From: JANSYL01 sp965229695
Lineage (GTDB): Bacteria; Pseudomonadota; Alphaproteobacteria; Rhodobacterales; Rhodobacteraceae
Assembly (NCBI GenBank): GCA_965229695.1
Contig: OZ245921.1
Location: forward strand, 2,232,001 to 2,296,000
Direction: 5' to 3'
DNA: 64,000 nt
Position 1 is the stretch's first letter. Each line of letters starts with the position of its first letter. A program made the position numbers and the translations under genes. The notes beneath the pieces were generated by a model. It was given only the letters and a program-made list of their open reading frames with translations. It ran no database searches and had not been told where the DNA came from. Below are positions 52,398 through 60,123 of the stretch, piece after piece.

Positions 52398-52868
52398 ATG
52401 ACCGAAACATCAACTGGCGCGATGCAGGACAAAGCGCGGATCGCCCGGCAGTTTATCGAGGCGATCCCTTATTCCAAAGCGCTCAACATGGAGCTTTTGG
52501 AGATTGGCGAGGGGATCGCCGTGATCCGAATGCCCTATTCCGAAAGCTTGGTGGGCGACCCGGAAACCGGCGTGATCCATGGCGGCGCGGTCTCGGCGTT
52601 GATGGATACTTGTGGTGGCGCCGCGGTCATGAGCCATCCTGAGGCTTTGGCGGGCACCGCCACCATCGATCTGCGCATTGATTACATGCGGCCTGCGGGC
52701 CCCGGCCAAGCGATCACCGCGCGCGCGGAATGCTACCACCTGACCCGGTCGGTCGCGTTTGTGCGTGCCAGCGCCTGGGATGAGGATGAAGATCGTCCTG
52801 TCGCCTCGGTCACCGGCGCCTTTACCGTCGAGCGGGCGACAAAACCCAAGGGCCGCGCCGATGACTGA
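52398..52868 (+). CDS. PaaI-type hotdog thioesterase
   Basis: A 156-residue hotdog-fold thioesterase (PF03061): YSKALNMELLEIGEGIAVIR, then GVIHGGAVSALMDTCGGAAV, the central helix with the catalytic acidic residue, and TIDLRIDYMRPAG. It probably hydrolyses aromatic or short acyl-CoA esters. The following gene, also a hotdog protein, overlaps by 8 nt, so the two may form a heteromer. Divergent from a MerR regulator. Confidence 0.92.
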   Translation: MTETSTGAMQDKARIARQFIEAIPYSKALNMELLEIGEGIAVIRMPYSESLVGDPETGVIHGGAVSALMDTCGGAAVMSHPEALAGTATIDLRIDYMRPAGPGQAITARAECYHLTRSVAFVRASAWDEDEDRPVASVTGAFTVERATKPKGRADD

Positions 52869-53367
52869 CCGCAAGCGGCCCGAACCGGTGCATTTGATCA
52901 AACAGCGCCGCGACAAGGCCCTAGGGGCCCTGGTTGATGGCGTGCCCTTCATCCGCTTCATGGGATTGAGCTTTGATCGCCGGGGCGATGAACTGACGGC
53001 GGTGTTGAACTACGATGAAAAGCTGATCGGCAATCCGCTCCTGCCCGCTTTGCATGGGGGCGCGACCGCCGCCTTTTTGGAAACCGCCGCGATTATCGAG
53101 CTAAGCTTTTCCATGCTTTGGGCTGAGGTCGAAAGCGGCGCGCTGGATGCCGATGGATTGACGCCCGACACCCTGCCACGCTTGCCGAAAACCATTGATT
53201 TCACGGTTGATTACCTGCGCTCGGGCCTGCCACGGGATGCCTATGCGCGGGCCCGGATCAACCGTCAGGGCAGACGGTATGCCTCGGTCCATGTGGAGGC
53301 TTGGCAAGACAATCGCGATCGGCTTTTTGCCCAGGCCACCGGGCATTTCCTGATGCCGTCTCGGTGA
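52861..53367 (+). CDS. second hotdog-fold thioesterase
   Basis: A 168-residue hotdog protein: GVPFIRFMGLSFDRRGDELT, LLPALHGGATAAFLETAAII and TIDFTVDYLRSGLPRDAYAR. The helix has a Glu where PaaI has Asp. A 30-residue insert (AEVESGALDADGLTPDTL) between helix and strand is unusual for the family. It overlaps the upstream thioesterase by 8 nt and the MATE gene by GTGA. Confidence 0.88.
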   Translation: MTDRKRPEPVHLIKQRRDKALGALVDGVPFIRFMGLSFDRRGDELTAVLNYDEKLIGNPLLPALHGGATAAFLETAAIIELSFSMLWAEVESGALDADGLTPDTLPRLPKTIDFTVDYLRSGLPRDAYARARINRQGRRYASVHVEAWQDNRDRLFAQATGHFLMPSR

Positions 53368-54704
53368 GCGGGCCGACTCATTTCGCGGGCGACGACACCG
53401 GCCCGGGGCTCAGCCATGGCCGCGTGCTTAAGATCGCGGTGCCAGTGGTGCTGTCCAACGCCACAGTGCCGCTATTGGGGATCGTCGATACCGGCGTGAT
53501 TGGCCAGTTGGGCGACCCGGCCGCGATTGGCGCAGTGGGGATTGGCGCGGTTATCCTGACCTCGATCTATTGGGCCTTTGGGTTTTTGCGCATGGGCACG
53601 GTTGGCCTGGCCGCGCAGGCCATCGGTGCGCGCGATGGGGCCGAGGTTGCCGCACTTCTGACCCGCGTCTTGCTGATTGGGGCAGGGGCGGGGCTGGCCC
53701 TGATCCTTTTGCAAATCCCGATCTTCTGGGTGGCCCTGTGGCTCTCCCCCGCCTCGGCCGAGGTCGAGGCGCTCGTCACCACCTATTTGACGATCCGCGT
53801 CTTTTCCGCCCCTGCGGCGATTGCGATTTACGGCATGACCGGGTGGCTTATCGCCCATGAACGCACGGGCGCGGTCTTGGCGCTGCAATTGGTGCAGAAC
53901 GGTTTGAATATCGCCCTGTCGGTCTTGTTCGTGTTGGGTTTGGACCAAGGCATCGCGGGCGTGGCCTGGGCCACGTTCCTGGCCGAATGGGTCGGATTGG
54001 CGCTGGGCCTTTGGCTTTGCCGCGCAGGGTTTCGCGGTGTCGCTTGGCGCGATTGGGCCCGCGTCTTTGACGCCGCTAAGCTTTGGCATATGGCGGCGGT
54101 CAATACCGATATCCTGATCCGCTCTCTCCTGCTCTTGGCCGGGTTCACCAGCTTTATGTTCCTGGGGGCGGATTTTGGCGATGTCACCCTGGCCGCCAAT
54201 CAGGTGCTGATCCAGTTCATTTATATCACGGCCTACGCGATGGATGGCTTCGCCTTCGCGGCAGAGGCGCTGGTGGGTCAAGCGATGGGCGCCAAGGCCC
54301 GCGCGCGGCTGCGGCGGGCGGCGCTGATGACCAGCCAATGGGGCGTCGCCTTGTGCGTGGTGATGAGCCTTGGTTTCGCGGTTCTGGGTGGGGACATCAT
54401 CGATCTATTGACCACATCCGAGGCTGTGCGGGCCGAGGCGCGTGTTTATCTAATTTGGATGGTGGCCGCCCCGATCTTGGGCGTCGCATCTTGGATGCTG
54501 GATGGGATTTTCATTGGCGCAACCCGAACGCGGGACATGCGCAACATGATGACGATCAGCTTTGCGATCTATCTCGCCATGCTGGTGGTTTTGCTGCCCG
54601 CCTGGGGCAATCATGGGCTTTGGGCGGCCTTGCTTGGGTTCTTTTTGGTGCGCGGGCTCACTTTGGGCCTGCGCTATCCCGCGCTGGAACGGGCCGCGGA
54701 TTAG
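53364..54704 (+). CDS. MATE family efflux transporter (DinF-like)
   Basis: A 446-residue transporter with about twelve helices: KIAVPVVLSNATVPLLGIVD at the start, FGFLRMGTVGLAAQAIGA, and FAFAAEALVGQAMGAKARAR in the second half. The start is GTG 53364 overlapping the thioesterase stop (GTGA), giving MSGPTHFAGDD. Likely Na+- or H+-driven export of organic cations or metabolites. The coupling to two thioesterases is unusual. Confidence 0.92.
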   Translation: MSGPTHFAGDDTGPGLSHGRVLKIAVPVVLSNATVPLLGIVDTGVIGQLGDPAAIGAVGIGAVILTSIYWAFGFLRMGTVGLAAQAIGARDGAEVAALLTRVLLIGAGAGLALILLQIPIFWVALWLSPASAEVEALVTTYLTIRVFSAPAAIAIYGMTGWLIAHERTGAVLALQLVQNGLNIALSVLFVLGLDQGIAGVAWATFLAEWVGLALGLWLCRAGFRGVAWRDWARVFDAAKLWHMAAVNTDILIRSLLLLAGFTSFMFLGADFGDVTLAANQVLIQFIYITAYAMDGFAFAAEALVGQAMGAKARARLRRAALMTSQWGVALCVVMSLGFAVLGGDIIDLLTTSEAVRAEARVYLIWMVAAPILGVASWMLDGIFIGATRTRDMRNMMTISFAIYLAMLVVLLPAWGNHGLWAALLGFFLVRGLTLGLRYPALERAAD

Positions 54705-54762
54705 GGGCGCTGCCCCCGCGCCACGGGCGCTCCCCCGGGGTATTTTGGGCCAGATGAAGGGG
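54704..54762 (+). repeat. gene-3'-end repeat element (copy 5)
   Basis: Starts at the MATE stop codon: GGGGCGCTGCCCC hairpin, then the 31-nt tail (54732-54762) identical to the tail after mipZ (2875-2905), with the core GTATTTTGGGCCAGATGAAG. Followed by GCGTTAACCTTAA at 54769-54781, also present inverted in the fold-back at 49083-49095. Confidence 0.6.
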
Positions 54763-54795
54763 CGGGTGCGTTAACCTTAAGATGGGGTTGCTCGG

Positions 54796-55137
54796 TCATA
54801 GCAGTGTTTCGATGGCCTCGGGCGGGCGGCCAATGATGGCGCGTGTGCCGGTGTCGAGGATCGGGCGTTCGAGTAGAATTGGGTGGGCGGCGACCGCTTG
54901 GGCCAGGGTCTCGGCATCCGCTTCTTTGAGGTGGAGCGTTTTGAAGGGCGGCTCAGATCTGCGCAAAACCTCGGTCAGCGGTTTGCCGATCCGAGCGGCG
55001 AGGGCTGTGACCTCCTCCGCGCTGGGCGGCTCTTTGAGGTAGAGGCGCAGCTCGAAGTCGAGGCCGCGCGCTTCGAGCAGGGCCTTGGCCGCGCGCGATT
55101 TTGAGCAGCGGGGATTATGCCAGAGGGTCAGAGCCAT
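54796..55137 (-). CDS. arsC: ArsC family arsenate reductase-like protein
   Basis: A 113-residue thioredoxin-fold protein with the catalytic Cys in HNPRCSKSRAA (residue 11), LYLKEPPSAEEVTALAARIG and PILLERPILD at the C-terminus, all typical of glutaredoxin-coupled ArsC. It overlaps the pyrD gene by 10 nt. No other arsenic gene is seen, so it may be the YffB/ArsC group with uncertain role. Confidence 0.9.
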   Translation of the reverse strand: MALTLWHNPRCSKSRAAKALLEARGLDFELRLYLKEPPSAEEVTALAARIGKPLTEVLRRSEPPFKTLHLKEADAETLAQAVAAHPILLERPILDTGTRAIIGRPPEAIETLL

Positions 55138-56180
55138 TCGGAGGTTCCCGTTCCAATGATATCGGCGATGGAGGCCACGCCTTCGGCCTGCATCCGCGCA
55201 TCCAGCCCGTTGGCGATGCGCGCGGCCAGCGTTAGCCCGCCATAAACCAGCCCGGTATAAAGCTGCACCGCGCTGGCACCGGCACGCAGCTTTTCCCAGG
55301 CTTGATCGGTCGTGGCAATCCCGCCGACCCCGATCAGCGGCAGCTTGCCTTGGGTCAGATCGGCAAGCTGGGCCAAGACACGGGTGCTTTTCTCAAAAAG
55401 CGGCGCGCCGGATAACCCGCCCATCTCATCCTTATGGCGGCTGGAAAGCCCGTCGCGCGACAGTGTGGTGTTGGTGGCAATGATCCCCGCAATGCCCGCG
55501 GCCAGCGCCACCTCGGCGACATCCTGTAGGTCGGCCTCGGTCAGGTCGGGCGCGATTTTGAGGAAGATCGGGATCGGTTTCGGCAGGGTTTCACGTGCTT
55601 CGATCACCCCGGCCAAAAGGCCAGACAGCGCCGCTTTACCTTGCAGATCACGCAGCCGTTCGGTGTTGGGGGAAGAGACATTGACGGTGGCGAAATCTAG
55701 ATGCGGGCCGCAGCGCGCCAGCACGCGCGCGAAGTCGCCCGCGCGATCCTCGCTGTCTTTGTTTGCGCCCAGGTTCAGGCCCAGGGGCAGCCCCGATTTG
55801 ACCCGGCCGATCCGATCCGCGATCTGATCCATCCCGTCATTGTTGAACCCGAACCGGTTGATGGCGGCGCGATCTTCCTGCAGGCGGAAAAGGCGCGGTT
55901 TCGGGTTGCCGGGCTGTGGGCGCGGGGTGGCGGCCCCAACCTCCAGAAAGCCGAAACCGGCACGGGACAGGGGCGCAATCGCCTCGGCGTTTTTGTCGAA
56001 CCCTGCGGCCAGGCCCACCGGGTTCGGCAGGCTTAGACCAGCAAGCTCGGTCTTCAGGCGCGGCGAGGTGACCGGGCCGTCCCCGGGCAACAACCCGGTT
56101 TTCAACGCTTTTATTGCCAAGGCATGGGCCCGTTCGGGATCCATGCGGTGCATCACCGACAGGCCAAAACGCTCCCACAT
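55128..56180 (-). CDS. pyrD: dihydroorotate dehydrogenase (quinone)
   Basis: A 350-residue class 2 enzyme of pyrimidine synthesis, membrane-attached and quinone-dependent. N-terminal helical part MWERFGLSVMHRMDPERAHA, then NPVGLAAGFDKNAEAI, NRFGFNNDGMDQI, FATVNVSSPNTERLRDLQ with the catalytic Ser, IIATNTTLSR and LIGVGGIATTDQA. Start at 56180, one base after the DUF952 stop and with GAGG upstream; the frame to 56234 overlaps DUF952. Confidence 0.96.
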   Translation of the reverse strand: MWERFGLSVMHRMDPERAHALAIKALKTGLLPGDGPVTSPRLKTELAGLSLPNPVGLAAGFDKNAEAIAPLSRAGFGFLEVGAATPRPQPGNPKPRLFRLQEDRAAINRFGFNNDGMDQIADRIGRVKSGLPLGLNLGANKDSEDRAGDFARVLARCGPHLDFATVNVSSPNTERLRDLQGKAALSGLLAGVIEARETLPKPIPIFLKIAPDLTEADLQDVAEVALAAGIAGIIATNTTLSRDGLSSRHKDEMGGLSGAPLFEKSTRVLAQLADLTQGKLPLIGVGGIATTDQAWEKLRAGASAVQLYTGLVYGGLTLAARIANGLDARMQAEGVASIADIIGTGTSEWL

Positions 56181-56181
56181 C

Positions 56182-56520
56182 TCAGGCAACCTCGGGGGGG
56201 AAAACATGGGCACCATCCTGCAAAGGCAGGTCACGATGCCAGATCACATCGGCCAGACGCAAAGGCGCGTAAAGATGGGGGAATTTTGCGCCGCCGCGCG
56301 ACACCTCCCATTTCAGCGCCTCGCCCAGCGCCTCGGCCTCCAGTGCGGCCAGGATCAACCCGCCTTCACCCGCGAAATGTTTGGCAGCGGTCCCGCGCGC
56401 CTGGGCGGCGGTCGAAAAATGCACATAGCCATCGGCAATATCGATGGGCGCGCCTTGGCTTTCGCCTTTGGCTTGTAGCTCGGCCCATTCAGCGGGGCGC
56501 AGAATTTTATAGATCAGCAT
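56182..56520 (-). CDS. DUF952 family protein
   Basis: A 112-residue small protein: MLIYKILRPAEWAELQAKGE, APIDIADGYVHFSTAAQARG and KFPHLYAPLRLADVIW, the DUF952 signature. Likely beta-rich and soluble. It precedes pyrD by one base, forming a DUF952-pyrD-arsC operon. Function unknown, though the gene is often next to pyrD in alphaproteobacteria. Confidence 0.92.
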   Translation of the reverse strand: MLIYKILRPAEWAELQAKGESQGAPIDIADGYVHFSTAAQARGTAAKHFAGEGGLILAALEAEALGEALKWEVSRGGAKFPHLYAPLRLADVIWHRDLPLQDGAHVFPPEVA

Positions 56521-56653
56521 GGGTTTCGCATGGCCCGCGCCGGACCTGGCGTCAAGTGTCACACGCCCGTGATTTGGGCGCTTTACTTGGCGGAGTGACA
56601 GCGCCAATCTGGACATCATCCAAAGAAGTCCAACAATAACGGGAGTCACCGAG

Positions 56654-58258
56654 ATGTTTGCACGTATCCTGGGGTCGACGGCGATCCTGGCGGGGCTGGC
56701 TGTGGCCGCACCTGCCGCTGCCGAGACGACGCTGCATATTCTGCATATCAACGATCTGCACAGCCGCATTCAGCCGATCAACCGCTTTGACAGCACCTGT
56801 AACGCCGAAGATGACGCGGCTGGCGAATGCTTTGGCGGCGTGGCCCGCGTGGCAACCGCCGTGAACCAGCTGCGTGCCGAACTGGAAGGTGAAAACGTTC
56901 TGGTGCTGGATGCGGGCGACCAGTTCCAGGGCTCGCTGATGTTCACCACCTATCAGGGCGCAGCGGCAGCCGAGTTTATGAACGCCATCGGTTTTGACGC
57001 CATGGCCTCGGGCAACCACGAATGGAACAACGGGCCCGCCGGTTTCGCCAGCTTCATCGAAGCGGTCGATTTCCCCGTGGTCGCGGGCAACCTGGATGTC
57101 AGCCAAGAACCGTTGGTGGCCGATCTCATTGAGGACACTCTGGTTCTGGACGTGAACGGCACCCAGGTGGGTATCGTCTCCGCCCTGGCTACGGATACGG
57201 TCGAAACCTCCTCGCCCGGTCCGAATGTGATCTTCACCGATGAGATCGAAGGGCTGCAGGCCGATGTTGATGCGCTAACCGCGCAGGGCGTCGATATCAT
57301 CATCGCGCTGACCCATGTCGGCTTCCCCGACGATATCCGCATCGCTGAGGCCGTAACCGGCATCGACGCCATCGTGGGCGGCCATTCGCACACCTATTTC
57401 TCGGTTGCTGACCCAGATCGTCAGGCCGCTTACCCGACCTGGATTTCGAACCCCGAGGGTACGATGGTGCCGATCGTGCAGGCCTATGCTTATTCGAAAT
57501 ACCTGGGCCATCTGGAGCTGACCTTTGACGATGCTGGCAATGTCGTTTGGGCCGAAGGGGACACGATGCTTCTGGATGCATCGGTCACGCCGGACCCCGA
57601 GATTGCTGCCCGCGTCGCTGAACTGGCCGAACCGATTGAAGAGGCGATGGCCAATGTCATCGGCGAAACCTCGGAATTCATCGAAGGCGACCGTAGCGTC
57701 TGCCGCGCCATGGAATGCTCCATGGGCAACCTGGTGGCCGACGCAATGCTAGAGCGTGTGGCAGATCAAGGCATCCATGTTGCGATCCAGAACGGCGGTG
57801 GTCTGCGCGCCTCCATCGATGCAGGTGAAGTGACCATGGGTGAGATTTTCACCGTGCTGCCGTTCCAGAACACGCTGGCCACGTTCCAGATGACCGGGGC
57901 CGATATTGTGGCCTCGCTGGAAAACGGCGTCAGCCAGGTGGAAGACGGGGCCGGGCGCTTCGCCCAGGTTTCGGGCATGCGCTATAGCTGGAATCCTGCC
58001 GGTGAACCGGGCAGCCGCATCGTGTCGGTCGAGGTGATGATGGATGGCTCCTTTGCTCCCATCGACCCCGAGGCGACCTATGGCGTGGTGTCCAACAACT
58101 TCATGCGCCGGGGTGGGGATGGCTATGCGCTCTTCCGCGACAATGGCATGAACGCCTATGACTTTGGTCCGGGGCTCGAGCAGGTGGTGGCCGATTACGT
58201 GTCGGCGAACTCGCCCTATATGCCCTATACGGATGGCCGGATTTCCGAAGTAGAATAA
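56654..58258 (+). CDS. bifunctional metallophosphatase/5'-nucleotidase
   Basis: A 534-residue secreted enzyme: signal peptide MFARILGSTAILAGLAVAAP (cleavage about 23, AAAE). The calcineurin-like phosphatase domain has metal motifs ILHINDLHSRI, DAGDQFQGS, GNHEWN, THVGFPDD and GGHSHTY. The C-terminal 5'-nucleotidase domain (about 340-530) has NLVADAMLE, QNGGGLRASIDAGEVTMGEI and FMRRGGDGY. Releases phosphate from nucleotides in the periplasm. CGGGAG lies 8 nt before the ATG. Ends with a strong terminator. Confidence 0.95.
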   Translation: MFARILGSTAILAGLAVAAPAAAETTLHILHINDLHSRIQPINRFDSTCNAEDDAAGECFGGVARVATAVNQLRAELEGENVLVLDAGDQFQGSLMFTTYQGAAAAEFMNAIGFDAMASGNHEWNNGPAGFASFIEAVDFPVVAGNLDVSQEPLVADLIEDTLVLDVNGTQVGIVSALATDTVETSSPGPNVIFTDEIEGLQADVDALTAQGVDIIIALTHVGFPDDIRIAEAVTGIDAIVGGHSHTYFSVADPDRQAAYPTWISNPEGTMVPIVQAYAYSKYLGHLELTFDDAGNVVWAEGDTMLLDASVTPDPEIAARVAELAEPIEEAMANVIGETSEFIEGDRSVCRAMECSMGNLVADAMLERVADQGIHVAIQNGGGLRASIDAGEVTMGEIFTVLPFQNTLATFQMTGADIVASLENGVSQVEDGAGRFAQVSGMRYSWNPAGEPGSRIVSVEVMMDGSFAPIDPEATYGVVSNNFMRRGGDGYALFRDNGMNAYDFGPGLEQVVADYVSANSPYMPYTDGRISEVE

Positions 58259-58281
58259 AGGCTTAAGCCAGAAATGATCAG

Positions 58282-58312
58282 GCCGGCGCGGGTAATCGCG
58301 CCGGCTTTTTTC
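58282..58312 (+). terminator. Rho-independent terminator of the 5'-nucleotidase gene
   Basis: GCCGGCGCG and CGCGCCGGC arms with loop GGTAAT, then seven T. Confidence 0.93.
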
Positions 58313-58427
58313 TGCCATGCAGCAATTGCAAAGCAGCTTTGGAAAACTGTCAATTGTAGGAAATGATAGCGCTACCATATACCGGTCATCGAGAGAGACG
58401 AAACGCTAACCAAAAGGAGCTGCACAA

Positions 58428-58592
58428 ATGACCTCGATCATGACCAATCTGCGCAACGCCGCCGCAAAACGTGCGGCCTATAACCGGACCGTGGACGAGA
58501 TTTCCCGCATGCCGCTGGACGTGGCATTGGATTTGGGGATCTTCCGCGAAGACGCCCGTATCATCGCTTACAAAGCGGTTTACGGTCGCTAA
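58428..58592 (+). CDS. small DUF1127-like protein
   Basis: A 54-residue protein found by reading the strand directly: MTSIMTNLRNAAAKRAAYNR, then TVDEISRMPLDVALDLGIF and REDARIIAYKAVYGR. The pattern (basic helix, then acidic xDLGxxRxD turn) resembles DUF1127/YjiS proteins, which in Rhodobacter are linked to the CcsR small RNAs. AAAGGAG lies 8 nt before the ATG. It stands alone between the 5'-nucleotidase terminator and the YedK-like gene. Confidence 0.8.
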   Translation: MTSIMTNLRNAAAKRAAYNRTVDEISRMPLDVALDLGIFREDARIIAYKAVYGR

Positions 58593-58737
58593 TCCCGCGC
58601 GGGGCAAACCGCCCCGCCTCAGGCACTGTGATAATTGACGGTCCGAGCCATGTGATGGTTGGGGCCGTTTTGCATTTTCGGGATGAGCGCGCCGCAATCG
58701 GTTGTGTCGACCCAAGGCCGATGCCATCACTATACCC

Positions 58738-59403
58738 ATGTGTGGTCGTATGAGCTTGAGCCTTCCCGACGATGAATTGGTGGAGCTTTTCGAAGCACTG
58801 CCCGCCAATGATCTGCCTGATCGCCCGGATTTCAACATTTGCCCAACGCAGCCCGTTGGGGTGGTCACGTCAGACGAGGGCACACGGCGATTGCGCCCCA
58901 TGCGCTGGGGGTTCATCCCGCATTGGTACAAGACACCCACCGACGGGCCGCTCCTGATCAACGCGCGCGCCGAAACCATCGCGCAAAAGCCAGCCTTTGG
59001 TGCCGCGGTGCGCGCCCGGCGCTGCCTAATCGCGGCAACCGGGTTCTATGAATGGACCAAAGACAACGCGGGCAATCGCCTGCCCTGGTATTTCTCGGAC
59101 CCAAACGGGGGCCCCCTGGTCTTCGCTGGGATTTATCAGGAATGGACCAAGGGCGACGCACCCGTGATGACCTGTGCCATTGTCACCTGCACCGCTTCAC
59201 CTTGGATGGCTGAAACCCACCACCGAGAGCCCCTGCGCCTTGCCCCGACCGATTGGGCCAGATGGCTGGGCGAAACCGGCGAAAAAGCCGCCCCCCTGAT
59301 GCGGCCCGCGCCTGAGGGAGCCTATCAACGTTGGCGGGTTGATCCCAAGGTGAACTCCAACCGCGCCAGCGGCGCAGCTCTGATCCAGCCCCTCGCCGCG
59401 TGA
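58738..59403 (+). CDS. SOS response-associated peptidase family protein (YedK/HMCES)
   Basis: A 221-residue SRAP protein that forms a stable thiazolidine DNA-protein crosslink with abasic sites in single-stranded DNA. The catalytic Cys is residue 2 (MCGRMSLS), so Met must be removed, and Asn in LLINARAETI, Glu in GFYEWTK and His in ETHHRE are present. The start at 58738 is required to expose Cys2; the upstream frame to 58702 is rejected. No LexA box was recognised upstream. Confidence 0.95.
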   Translation: MCGRMSLSLPDDELVELFEALPANDLPDRPDFNICPTQPVGVVTSDEGTRRLRPMRWGFIPHWYKTPTDGPLLINARAETIAQKPAFGAAVRARRCLIAATGFYEWTKDNAGNRLPWYFSDPNGGPLVFAGIYQEWTKGDAPVMTCAIVTCTASPWMAETHHREPLRLAPTDWARWLGETGEKAAPLMRPAPEGAYQRWRVDPKVNSNRASGAALIQPLAA

Positions 59404-59420
59404 CCGGTTCGCGGCGGGCC

Positions 59421-59507
59421 AAAAAAATTGGGCCGCATCGCTCGATACGGCCCGAAGGAAGGTCAGGGAGGACCGGAACCGGCGGGAGGGAGGGGACCGC
59501 CCGTTCC
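59421..59507 (-). ncRNA. candidate sRNA with two CUCCC-loop hairpins (Cuckoo/CcsR-like)
   Basis: Read on the minus strand. Hairpin 1 (59507-59475) has GGAAC and GGCGG stem blocks with one G-G mismatch and an 11-nt loop UCCCCUCCCUC. Hairpin 2 (59474-59461) is GGUC-CUCCCU-GACC. A terminator follows (59453-59430, 11-bp stem with one U-G pair, then seven U at 59427-59421). Loops complementary to Shine-Dalgarno sequences in tandem hairpins before a terminator are the hallmark of the Cuckoo RNAs (CcsR of Rhodobacter). It begins downstream of tRNA-Gly on the same strand; the 5' end is unknown. No open frame is convincing here. Confidence 0.5.
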
Positions 59508-59625
59508 ATGTTCTCAAGATGCCTTGGGTGCGTGGCGGAAATGGGGCGTTGCAGGAACCATTTCACGGAATTTTTGCGCGGAGGACGTGGCGCGAACGCC
59601 GGGTTTTCCGTGGTTTCGGTAGGGC

Positions 59626-59699
59626 TGGAGCGGGTAGCGGGAATCGAACCCGCACCTTAAGCTTGGAAGGCTCTTATGATACCATTTCACCATACCCGC
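59626..59699 (-). tRNA. tRNA-Gly (anticodon TCC)
   Basis: Cloverleaf on the minus strand: acceptor GCGGGTA pairs with TACCCGC, anticodon loop CTTCCAA, T-arm GCGGGTTCGATTCCCGC, discriminator T and an encoded CCA. 74 nt with CCA. The D-arm (GGTGAAATGGTATCA) is normal for tRNA-Gly. No convincing island borders were found next to it. Confidence 0.95.
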
Positions 59700-60123
59700 T
59701 AGCAGCGAGAAGGGTATGTTGCATGTTTGCGGCGTGGTCAACCGCGCACTTCGCGTCGGATTATTTCCCTATCTTGAGGAACAGTCTTTTCCCAACGTCG
59801 TTGAGGCAGCCGTCGCAAGGGGTGGAAGGTGGTCATTTGCTTCAGGTGCGACAAAGGGAGCGCGGAGGGTGGGAAGCCGACCTCCGCGGCTCGTAACCTA
59901 AGTCGGACAAAAGTCGCGACACCGTCATTGGCAGCAGCAATCGCTAGTTTTCAAGCTATATACCTAGCGATGCAATCTCTTTCCCGATCAAAGAAACCTC
60001 CGGCCATCGCGCGTCGACTTATCCGTCTAAGATTATGACTACACAGTTCTTAGCCACGGTTATGGCAATTAACCAGACGATGGCCACTTGCTAAACTCCG
60101 CCAATTCTCGCGTCGCGTTGTCG
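59700..60123. other. AT-richer spacer between tRNA-Gly and sulfatase
   Basis: A 424-bp stretch without a supported gene; open frames of about 60 codons here are not protein-like. Base composition is clearly more AT-rich than the surrounding genes. It holds a perfect inverted repeat ATCGCTAG / CTAGCGAT (59940-59947, 59964-59971, 16-nt loop). It should contain the tRNA promoter near its left end. It may be a remnant of an inserted element. Confidence 0.5.

Noticed and set aside
56580..56610. TGACAG near the 5'-nucleotidase gene as a Pho box
   Set aside because: Only one half-site; no second half at 11-bp spacing and no AT-rich spacer.
59716..60038. Open frames of 60-70 codons in the tRNA-sulfatase spacer
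   Set aside because: No ribosome sites, no protein-like composition and no recognisable fragment of a mobile-element gene.
59626..60123. tRNA-Gly as an integration site for a sulfatase island
   Set aside because: The sulfatase side faces the tRNA 5' end, there is no integrase and no repeat of the tRNA 3' end was seen.
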